This document shows, piece after piece, positions 56,064 to 64,000 of a stretch of 64,000 bases of DNA. The stretch's first letter is position 1; each line of letters opens with the position of its first letter. The notes under the pieces were generated by a model. The model saw nothing but the letters and a program-made list of their open reading frames with translations. It had not been told where the DNA came from and ran no database searches. Position numbers and translations under genes: made by a program. Source of the DNA: Heterohyrax brucei (taxonomy: Eukaryota; Chordata; Mammalia; Hyracoidea; Procaviidae); assembly GCA_028571685.1 (NCBI GenBank), contig CM053140.1:220119323-220183322 (forward strand), in the 5' to 3' direction.

Positions 56064-59000
56064 CTACTTTAACATGAGATGCATGATACCATCTACCTTA
56101 ACAGTAGTTGGGGTGGTTAAAAGTACTACGTAGGGTCCCTTCCACCGAGGTTCAAGATTCTTGGTTTGATGTCTTCTGATGTAGACAGAGTCTCCTATTT
56201 GGAACGGGTGTGGGACTGCTGACTCTCCCGGAGTATAGATTTCTCGCAGAGGTTCCCAAACTTCTTTCTGCACAGCTTCGAGGGCCCACAACCTTTCAAC
56301 TAAAGGGCTGTTAGTGACGCATTCTAAGGAGCTGTGTAGGTGAGCGGAAGATACAGGGGTTGGTGCTCCAAACATAATTTCAAAGGGAGTTAGGCCGAAC
56401 CGGCCAGGAGTATTTCTAACCCAGAACAGGGCTGCAGGAAGGAGGGCTAACCAATCTTTTATGCCAGTTTCAATGGTTAATTTAGTCAGGCTCTCTTTTA
56501 TTGTTCTATTCATTCTTTCTACCTGTCCTGAACTTTGGGGACGATAAGCACAATGTAATTTCCAATTTGTCCCCAGAATCTTGGCCAATTTCTGACTTAC
56601 CTGGGCAACAAAAGCAGGTCCATTATCTGACCCGATTACCTTGGGCACACCGAATCTAGGGAAAATTTCTTCTAAGATTTTCTTTGCTATTATCAGGGCA
56701 GTCTCTTTTTTTGTGGGAAAGGCTTCAGTCCATCCTGAAAAAGTATCTATGAAGACTAATAAATATTTGAAATTATACTTGGTGGGATTTATTTCGGTGA
56801 AATCAATTTCCCAATAGGCTCCCGGGCGGTATCCTCGTAGTCTCTTCCCGCTGCCTCTTTGGGTTTTGGGTACATTTACAAGCTGGCAAGGGACACAGTC
56901 TTGTACTGTTTTTGAAGCTAGATTATTGAGTCCAATTACGTAGTAAGGAGATTTCTTTACTAACTTGGTTAGGTTTAGGTGTAGTTGTTTTAGGTACGTT
57001 GTTGCTTCCTTATGGGGTAGGATGTTTTTGCCACCTTCTGTCTGGTGGGTTCCTTCTGAGGTTTTGCGGGTGAATCCCATTTGTTTCATGTGGTTGAGGT
57101 CTTTCTCGGTATATTGGAAGGATTTGCTGCAGGCTTGAGTGGAGCCGAAGGAGGGTAGGAGAGGTAGGATGCAAGTCCCTTGAGCCGCCTGTTTTGCTGC
57201 GATGTCTGCTCTTTGGTTTCCCTTCCCTATGGTAGAGTTGTCTTTCTGATGTCCTGGACAGTGTATGGTGGCCAGCTCCACTGGTAAATGTATGGCTGTT
57301 AATAGTTCTAAAATTTCTTGTTTGTTTTTTATGTCCTTTCCAGCAGAGGTTAGTATACCACGCTGTCGAGAGATGGCCCCGTGTACATGGGCCGTGGCAA
57401 AGGCGTAGTGGCTATCAGTGTAGAGAGTGAGCCTCTTTTTCTCTGCCAATTTTAAAGCCTGTGTCAGGGCGATGAGTTCGGCCCATTGGGCCGAAGTTCC
57501 TTCTGGGAGGCGGCTAGCCCAGATGATGGTGGAGTCGTCGACTACTGCAGCCCCTGCCACCCGCTTACCTTCAACTATATAGCTGCTACCATCGGTGTAC
57601 CAAGTTAGGAGGGGACTTCCCTTCAATGGCTGGTCTCTCAGATCTCGTCGTGTTCCTGCTTCGGCCAGTATTTCCTGGCATGAATGAGTCACTTCAGCTG
57701 AGATGTCCGGCAGGTGGCAGGGTTTAGGGTTACAGGGGTTCCAAACTCGATTTGGTCCCGATTTAGTAGTAAACTCTGATAGTGAGTCATTCGGGCATTT
57801 GACATCCAGTGCTCTGGGGGTTGTCTGATGACGCTTTCTAATGTATGAGGGGCTATGACTGTTAATTTTTGACCTAGAGTTAATTTGTCTGCGTCTTTTA
57901 CGAGGGAGGCCACGGCTGCAATAGCTCGGAGGCATGTTGGCCACCCGCTAGCTACCGGATCTAATTTTTTTTGACAGGTACGCTACGGGCCGCTTCCACG
58001 GGCCCAACAGCTGAGTTAAAACACCCGGCGCTACCCCCTTGCGTTCATCTACAAACAGAGTCACATCTGGCAGAGCCAGAGCCGGCCCTGTCAGTAAGGC
58101 CTGCTTAATAGTATCGAAGGCCTCTTGCTGTTCCGGACCCCATGTAAAGGGGGTCGAGTTTTTAGTTAGTGGATAAAGGGGTGCAGCCAAAGAGGCATAC
58201 CTGGGGATCCAGAGTCGGCAGAATCCAGCTGTGCCCCAAAATTCACGTACTTGGCAGTGGGTGGAAGGTACAGTTATCTGAGTCACAGTCTTTTTGCGGG
58301 CCTTGGTGAGCCACCTCTTTCCATCTTTTAGGATATACCCCAAGTAGGTCACTTCTTGTCCACACAGTTGGGCTTTCTTTGCTGAGGCTCGGTACCCCAA
58401 TCGGGAGAGTTCAGTCAATAGGGCCATTGCGGCCTCCTGGCACTCAGCCTCTGATGCCCCGGCAATGAGGAGATCATCAACATACTGTAAAAGGGTTACC
58501 TGGGGATGCGAGGCACAGAATGGTGTTAAATCTTGATGGAGGGCCTCATCGAAGATGGTAGGGGAATTCTTGAAACCCTGAGGTAGACGGGTCCACGTTA
58601 GCTGTCCCGTGGTTCCATCCTGTGGGTCTTTCCACTCGAAAGCAAACATCGGCTGGCTGGTTGGATGTAGGTGTAGGCAGAAGCATCTTTCAAGTCTAGA
58701 ACTGTATACCAGACATGACTAGGTGGTCGGGAGCTGAGTAAGTTGTAGGGGTTAGGCACAGTGGGGTGGATGTCCTGTACTCTCTTATTAATCTCACGGA
58801 GATCTTGTACGGGGCGGTAGTCGCTGGTGCCTGGTTTCTTTACAGGGAGTAAGGGGGTGTTCCAAGGTGACTGGCACCTTATCAGGATTCCAAGATCCAG
58901 GAGCCTCTGGATGTGAGGCTTTATTCCTTCCCTGGCCTCCAGACTCATGGGGTACTGGCAGACTACCACCGGGGTGGCCGAAGCCTTCAGTTCTCCTACC

Positions 59001-59500
59001 ACTGGGGGTTGTAATTTGGCTAGTCCCATGCCTGCCGTCTCTGCCCATGCTTGAGGAAAAGCTTTCAACCAGTCCTCAGGGATTTCCGAATGTTGAGGGG
59101 GGCTATAAATTCTATATTCATCTTCTAGCTGTACCGTTAAAATGCTCAACAGGGCGGAGTCTTTATCGGTTATTTGGGAGCCGCCGGGAGAGAAACTGAT
59201 TTGGGCCCCCACTTTTGTCAGGAGGTCTCGTCCTAACAGAGGGTATGGGCATTCAGGAATGATTAGAAAGGAATGGGATACCCGGCCCCCTCCCAAGTCA
59301 ACTGTTCTTTGGGTAGTCCACGAATATTGGCGTTGTCCAGTGGCTCCTATTACCCAGGTTTTTTTTTCTTGTTTTATTCCTCCCAGAGGGTGGGTTAGAA
59401 CCGAATGTTGGGCCCTTGTGTCAACCAGAAATTCTACAGGTTTCCCCTCCACCTTTAAAGTTACCCTGGGCTCAGGGAGGGGATCCGAGCCCCATCCCCT
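56064..59500 (-). pseudogene. ERV-young pro-pol, broken
   Basis: Three blocks make up the gene. Block 58598-59500 has protease and RT fingers. The protease active site reads VDTRAQHS, with R where the catalytic triad has G, and RT has LDLKDA. Block 57948-58649 has RT palm YVDDLLIAG and the thumb/connection. Block 56064-57947 has RNase H (YTDGSS, YTDSHYAF) and integrase with its zinc site CVPC, then the catalytic D in EIDFTE, D in SDNGP and E in SGQVERMN. A frameshift lies near 58640-58665 and a TAG at 57948-57950. The gag-pol TAG at 59501-59503 is the normal readthrough type. Confidence 0.92.
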
Positions 59501-59503
59501 CTA
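59501..59503 (-). other. Gag-pol boundary TAG (readthrough-type)
   Basis: The codon is in the same frame as the downstream protease (both frame 1 by coordinate). In gammaretroviruses about one in twenty ribosomes reads through a UAG here to make Gag-Pol. The codon before it is GAT and G-rich sequence follows, as in the family. Confidence 0.75.
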
Positions 59504-61063
59504 ATCTTCATCTTCACTGAGGGCCAGTACCTTGGGGGAGGGGGGCGCTTCGGTTTTTTTGGACAGTCTCTGACCCAGTGCCCCTTTTCTTTGCAATAGG
59601 CACACTGGTCTTTTTCTAAAGGCGGACGGTTGCCCAGGTGTCCTGCTCTGTCTGTTCTCGGTCTACTCGTGGACCGAGGTCCTTCCTTTTTTTCCTGAAC
59701 TACTGCGGCCAAGATTTTAGATAAGTTTTTCTCCCGCTTTCTGTCACACTTTTCCTCTCTCTCTTCCCTTTCTTTTTCCTTTCTCTGCTCTTTCTCTTCC
59801 TCCGTTTCTCTTTTGTAAAACACCTTCTCTACCTCTTTCACTAGGTCCTGGAGGGATAAGTCTTGCAGGCCCTCCAATCTTTGCAACTTTCGTTTTATAT
59901 CAGGGGCTGCATGCCCAATGAAGGCTAATGCTACTGAGGCCCTTTGGCCTTCCGAGGTGGGGTCAAAGGGTGTATATCGCCTGAAAGCATCTATTATTCT
60001 TTCTAAAAATACTGACGGGGCCTCGGTCGGTCCCTGGGTCACTTCCCTTACCTTGGCCAAATTGGTGGGGTGACGTGCAGCCCCTCGGATGCCTGCCACG
60101 AGAGCCTGGCGATAGATGGTTTGCCGCTCCCTACCTTCAGGAGTGTTGAAGTCCCAAAGGGGTCTTGTCAGGGGAAACCCTCGGTCAATCTTGTTAGGGA
60201 ATTGTGTAGGTCGCCCGTCAGTCCCCGGCACATTCTTCCTAGCTTCTAGTAAAATTCTTTCCCGCTCTTCAGTGGTGAAGAGCACCTGTAGGAGTTGCTG
60301 GCAGTCGTCCCACGTGGGCTGGTGGGAAAACATCAAGGATTCCATTAAGCTGGTGAGCTTCTGGGGGTCATCAGAGAAAGAGGGGTGATTAGTTTTCCAG
60401 TTATAGAGGTCGGCGGAGGAAAAGGGCCAATATTGGAGGGGCTGGTAAGGGGGACCCCCGTCCTCAGAACCAGGGAACCAGGGACAGGAGGTCCATATGT
60501 TCGCAAGGGCAGGGCCACTGTGGTGTCGGGAGTGACCGCCCTTCAGCTTCTGGTCCCCCGTGCGGGTCCCTGACCTTGTGGGGGTGCCGCTGCTGCGGCC
60601 TCTATCGGGGGCGCAGTGGGAGTGGAGGTGGGGGGCTAGGGTGGGGGGTCATCAAGGAGTAAGAGGTCTTGGGTTTCAGGAAAAACCAAAGGTTTGGGTT
60701 TTGGGTCAGTTGTTTCTCCTTTCGGGATGGGCAGGCCACCATGACATGTATCTGCTCTGGCATCCAGGATTTCACCCAAGAGGGGGGGTTTTGAATCAGA
60801 TCTTGCCATGCGGTGATGTATGATTGTTGGTCCGGATGTCCTCTGGGTCCCTCCTGAAAAATAACTGATTTAATTTTCAGAATCAAAGAAAGATTGAAAG
60901 AGCCTTCGGGGGGCCATCCCACATTAAAAGTGGGCCACTCTAAGGCACAAAAGACTCTCCAGGGCTTCTTCTGAACCTCAACAGACAGATTATACGCTCT
61001 TTCCTTTACCCCAGTCCAATGGTCAAGTGTCAAAGTGAGGAGGGTAGTCACTGTCTGTCCCAT
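59501..61063 (-). pseudogene. ERV-young gag, broken
   Basis: The ATG at 61061-61063 begins MGQTVTT, a myristoylated matrix start. Matrix is open to about 60680. A proline-rich p12-like region with frame changes spans 60450-60680. The capsid frame below about 60450 includes DLYNWK and the major homology region ([18 protein letters not shown], near 60010). A charged K/E/R-rich stretch lies near 59750-59820. The zinc knuckle [14 protein letters not shown] is near 59570-59610, and a frame change in a C/G-rich run near 59520-59550 separates it from the terminating TAG at 59501-59503. Confidence 0.9.
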
Positions 61064-61461
61064 CGTCAGACACACACTCAATAAAACAGACAAAACAAGA
61101 CAAAAACAGAACCAGACTATGGCCGTACTGAGCCTTATATAGGCACCGAAATGAGTCTATGGGAGACCGCAGCGATCCTAATGTTACAGAACAGACTTCA
61201 TTACCAAATACAGATGGGCCCACCAGGTGTCCCTGGTCCCCCGTTCCTCCTGAGGCATCCCTCAGGGCAGCAACCAGTATCTTTTCCCGCACGTCTGTAA
61301 GATACTGTTTCTGATTCCTCTCAGAGTCAGAAACGGTCGCCAAACTGAAAGTGTACACTTTAAACCTCAAACAGAAAGAACAACACACAGAGACAGAACA
61401 CCGGTTAGGCCTTTTGTTCTTACCTCCAAGGTAGTCTTTGAGAGTGAGGGGTGGTCGTCAC
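61064..61461 (-). other. ERV-young untranslated leader
   Basis: The ~400 bases between the primer binding site and gag would carry the splice donor and packaging signal. A frame runs through 61023-61388, but its content has no recognisable motif. Confidence 0.6.
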
Positions 61462-61479
61462 ATCCCGGGCGAGCCCCCA
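61462..61479 (-). promoter_or_regulatory. Primer binding site, tRNA-Pro type (ERV-young)
   Basis: The minus strand reads TGGGGGCTCGCCCGGGAT, two bases after the 5' LTR. It matches the tRNA-Pro primer site known from gammaretroviruses at 17 of 18 positions. Confidence 0.92.
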
Positions 61480-61481
61480 AA

Positions 61482-61872
61482 TGTAAGGTCCTGAGTGCGA
61501 ACGCCACCCCGCATTGACTCACAAGAGACGGTTCTTGATGCAAACAGCAAGAGGTTTTTATTCCAGCACACTGGGGCTCAGTCCATACTCTTGTCAGAGT
61601 AGAGGGAATGAGCCCCGAACAAGAGAATTACAGAGTATATAAAGGCGGGGTCTTACATTCCTGGGGGAGGTAGATTGGGGAAAGGTTCTGCGTTGGGTTG
61701 ATTTCGGCAATTCGAGGTTTGCATAAGCTCAGGGCTCGGGGCTAGGGTGGTTATTTCGGGTATATTTTCTTCCTGTTATTCCCGAAACTAGCCTTTTGTG
61801 GTTAGGTAAGTTCCTGGAATGCTGAGGGGTTGGTCCTATATTGTCCTGCTCTTTGGTATGGAGGGTCTCACA
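61482..61872 (-). repeat. ERV-young 5' LTR
   Basis: This 391-bp LTR has TATA (complement near 61636) and AATAAA (complement near 61557). CACT follows at 61873. It differs from the 3' LTR at about 27 positions by hand count. Confidence 0.95.
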
Positions 61873-62123
61873 CACTCAACCTCTGAAAGTGTCCAACCCA
61901 GGATTGTATTTACAGTCCAATCTTTCCACCCTGGCCCATGCAAGCAGTTGCATGGTTGCTGGGGGAGTTTGTTTTCACTTCGTTGAGTTGCCCTCACCAA
62001 CTTCCAGACAATAGTCTCAGGGTTATTCTAGCTCTTGTGAGAGGTAGGGCACCTTGTCAGAGCAGGCCTTAGAAACTGAGGTAGTATGCATCCCCCCCCT
62101 TCACCAACACTGCCACCCCAAGT
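61873..62123 (-). other. ERV-old leader segment between two insertions
   Basis: These ~250 bases are ERV-old leader sequence. They are bounded by the CACT of the young provirus on the left and the AAGT of the solo LTR on the right. No coding motif is present. Confidence 0.7.
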
Positions 62124-62519
62124 TGTAAGGTCCTGAGTGCGAACGCCACCCCGCATTCACTCACAAGAGACGGTTCTTGATGCAAACAGCAAGAGGTTTT
62201 TATTCCAGCACGCTGGGGCTCAGTCCATACTCTTGTCAGAGTAGAGGGAGTGGGCCCCGAACAAGAGAATTACAGAGTATATAAAGGCAGGGTCTTACAT
62301 TCCTGGGGGAGGTGGGTTGGGGAAAGGTTCCGCGTTGGGGAGGTTGATTTCGGCAATTCGTGGTCTGCATAAGCTCAGGGCTCGGGGCTCGGGCGGTTAT
62401 TTCAGGTACATTTTCTTCCTGTTACTCCCGAAACTAGCCTTTTGTGGTTAGGTAAGTTCCTGGAACGCTGAGGGGGTTGGTCCTATATTGTCCTGCTCTT
62501 TGGTATGGAGGATCTCACA
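62124..62519 (-). mobile_element. Solo LTR of the ERV-young family
   Basis: This 396-bp LTR is related to 53777-54168 and 61482-61872. AAGT lies on both sides (62120-62123 and 62520-62523), different from the CACT of the provirus. It is therefore a separate integration reduced to one LTR by recombination, not a tandem provirus. Confidence 0.9.
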
Positions 62520-62534
62520 AAGTGGGCAGAATTT

Positions 62535-62552
62535 ATCCTGGATGAGCCCCCA
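62535..62552 (-). promoter_or_regulatory. Primer binding site, tRNA-Pro type (ERV-old)
   Basis: The minus strand reads TGGGGGCTCATCCAGGAT, 7 bases from the ERV-old 5' LTR edge. It matches the tRNA-Pro site at 16 of 18 positions. Confidence 0.8.
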
Positions 62553-62559
62553 AGATTTT

Positions 62560-63076
62560 TGAGAAACGTTACTGGCACTCTGGACACTGCTCTGGTTCTA
62601 CTTGGCAGCTGGTGGGTGGGTATAAACCCATGAGTAGGACCCAGCCTCCATGGTAGTGGCAGGCCAGCCTTATTCCTTATGAGGTCACCAATAGGCTGTT
62701 ACCAGTGTCTTTTTCCAACAAACACTCAAGAAATCCAATTCAAATCCGGTTAACAAAGGCAAGATCAATATTGCAAAATCAGGCACCTGAGCCCACATAG
62801 GAGGCTGGTCAGAGAGGGCACACCAAACAGTCCCTTACAAGCCCTTTTTATATTGTAACTCGTGAGTCCCTCCCCCAGTTTCTCACTGACTAAGTACTAT
62901 GGAGTAAACAGCCTCTCCCAGACATCACCCAAGTCTTAACATTCCATTGTCTTTTGTGGTTATATCTTCTGTTTCCCGAACAGCTTTCCAGCACCCCCCT
63001 CCATTCACGCCTTCTTTTAGGTTAACTAGTAATTTATTATTTATCAGATGGACCGTTTTGGATTTTATTTCTCACA
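62560..63076 (-). repeat. ERV-old 5' LTR
   Basis: This 517-bp LTR is paired with 44422-44912. On the minus strand it starts TGTGAGAAATAAAATCC. A TATA-like 'ttatac' (complement of 'gtataaaccc' near 62618) is present. It is clearly more diverged from its partner than the ERV-young LTRs are from each other. Confidence 0.8.
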
Positions 63077-63189
63077 TGCATGATATTCTTTTTGGCTTCC
63101 CAGATCTTGTATGGTGCATCAGCAACTTGGTTGAATATTAACTGCCAAGCCACAAGAGGAGTTTATGTGTTCTAAGCCTTGTTATGAGG

Positions 63190-63400
63190 TCCATAGGTAG
63201 CACAAAAACGTTCATGCTCCACTGCTAACCTAAAGATTGATAGCTTGAAGCCACTCAGTGATACTGCAGAAGACAAGCCTGAATATCTGCTTCCATTTAT
63301 ATTTTATCCAAGAAAACCCTAAGGATCACAGCTCTACTCCTTAACATGTGGGGTCACCATGACTTAGAATCACCCTGACAGTAACTAACAGTAACAAAGC
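63190..63400 (+). mobile_element. AfroSINE copy, plus strand, diverged
   Basis: 'ctccactgctaacctaaaga' and the tail 'gacttagaatcaccctgaca' plus 'gtaactaacagtaac' mark a diverged long-variant copy. Confidence 0.55.
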
Positions 63401-63513
63401 CTTGTGATGAATTAAAGGAAAAGTGAAACACTATGCCAACTATACAGGCTTCAAATATACAGATGAAAACAGGAAAACTTTGGCTCATTGTTTCTGCACT
63501 GTGACTGGATAAG

Positions 63514-63537
63514 CTGCCAAGTGCCGTTGAGTCGATA
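63514..63537 (-). mobile_element. Ultra-short SINE-tail insertion, minus strand
   Basis: 'gtgccgttgagtcgata' is the complement of the AfroSINE/RTE tail. GATAAG flanks the 24-base insertion on both sides (63508-63513 and 63538-63543). No other SINE sequence is present. Confidence 0.45.
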
Positions 63538-63543
63538 GATAAG

Positions 63544-64000
63544 AAAAATATATATATTCACTGAATAGATTTCTTTTAAGTACTCATGAAATCTATGAGA
63601 AGAACAGTTTTTTGTTTTTTGGTTTTTTTTTTTGCCCTACTAAGCATGGAAATACAATGTGTAATACCCTGACATTTCCTAACCCACACATATTTAGAAG
63701 TTATCAATGAACCAGGCCAGTATTGAGATCTGGAAAACTGGATATATTAGAATTGGTCAATAAATTAGTCTATCCATTCTCATGCTTTGTTTTTGTACTA
63801 TATTGTTTCTAGGTAATCAAAATGAATACTGAATTAATGAAAAAGTAGCATTGCAACTCAAACTCAAGTCATTAGAGAAATTAACCCAGGTAAAAGTTTA
63901 AGTTTCAATGTTCAATGTCATTTGGTTAGGACCATGTTCTTTTTTATTGCTTGAAGTGCCAAGCACATCGATACTTAGGTATCACAAATAGTCATTTAAA
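63544..64000. other. Non-coding sequence, nothing recognised
   Basis: AT-rich DNA with a T-rich run at 63608-63634. I see no gene or named repeat. Confidence 0.5.

Larger units (their letters stand above)
53777..61872 (-). mobile_element. Gammaretrovirus-like provirus (ERV-young), minus strand
   Basis: This 8096-bp element has both LTRs (53777-54168 and 61482-61872), CACT duplications, a proline-tRNA primer binding site, leader, gag, pol, env and a polypurine tract. Gene order and motifs are those of simple gammaretroviruses. The LTRs differ at about 27 of 391 aligned positions by hand count, so it is an old germline insertion. All three genes carry frameshifts or stops. Confidence 0.95.
44422..63076 (-). 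mobile_element. Old class I ERV (ERV-old), minus strand, with three nested insertions
   Basis: Two related LTRs (44422-44912 and 62560-63076) bracket, on the minus strand, a primer binding site, leader, gag, pro-pol, env and polypurine tract. L1-D, a full provirus and a solo LTR inserted later. Without them the element is about 8.6 kb, a normal retroviral length. No clear flanking target duplication remains (the flanks read 'tcattg' and 'tgcatg'), consistent with age. Frames are shattered. Confidence 0.8.

Noticed and set aside
61462-61479. A tRNA gene
   Set aside because: Only 18 bases complementary to a tRNA 3' end are present. The position next to an LTR shows that it is a primer binding site.
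53777-62519. Tandem provirus with three LTRs made by unequal recombination
   Set aside because: The solo LTR has its own AAGT duplication and the provirus has CACT. The sequence between them is ERV-old leader, not internal ERV-young sequence.
44400-63090. Target duplication for ERV-old (TGCATGA seen at 44401 and 63077)
   Set aside because: The left copy lies 14 bases outside the LTR edge and the repeat is too long for a class I ERV. I could not reconcile it with the LTR boundaries.
1-64000. CRISPR arrays, bacterial operons, ribosome binding sites and rRNA genes
   Set aside because: The repeats are interspersed eukaryotic elements, not regularly spaced. Nothing prokaryotic or ribosomal is visible.

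Overview
This window reads as mammalian intergenic DNA made almost entirely of nested transposable elements. I find no host protein-coding gene, no cellular RNA gene and no CRISPR array. Three repeat types point to an afrotherian mammal, most likely an elephant: many tRNA-derived AfroSINE copies, a BovB/RTE-type LINE whose 3' tail resembles the SINE tail, and L1 and MaLR-like LTR families that I associate with that clade. The species call is an inference from repeat content.

Region 1 (1-18.4 kb) is an onion of insertions. An ancient repeat (2370-2852, resuming near 17815) is split by an RTE LINE (about 2853-17800). The RTE is split by a long L1 (L1-A, 3445-12815, flanked by AAAAAGAAT together with a 3'-end L1 copy, L1-C) and by a mariner relic (15663-16544, with inverted termini and TA duplication). 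L1-A ORF1 is itself split by a younger 5'-truncated L1 (L1-B, 5264-7380, 14-bp duplication). The L1-A 5'UTR contains about four tandem monomers of roughly 230-250 bp.

Region 2 (18.4-32.7 kb) holds old retroviral scraps, SINEs, a probable solo LTR (23349-24227) and a 5'-complete L1 (L1-E, 24253-32705) with a YY1-like site at its 5' end. L1-E was hit twice by MaLR-like LTRs: once as an LTR inside an inverted LTR (25591-26637), and once as a near-identical inverted LTR arrangement (30598-31431) that also removed part of ORF2.

Region 3 (32.7-43.5 kb) is a heavily decayed minus-strand retroviral region. Protease, reverse transcriptase and integrase traces are visible, interrupted by SINEs and LTRs.

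Region 4 (44.4-63.1 kb) is an old minus-strand class I ERV with both LTRs, a proline-type primer binding site, gag, pro-pol, env and a polypurine tract. Three later insertions entered it: L1-D (50338-51920) at the protease, a full gammaretrovirus-like provirus (53777-61872) and a separate solo LTR of the same family (62124-62519). The last two entered the untranslated leader. The inner provirus keeps long readable stretches of gag, pol and env, but every gene is broken and the protease active-site glycine is changed. Its two LTRs differ at about 7% of positions by hand count.

The elements do not work together as a pathway. The order of insertion is what the window records, and target-site duplications resolve much of it.
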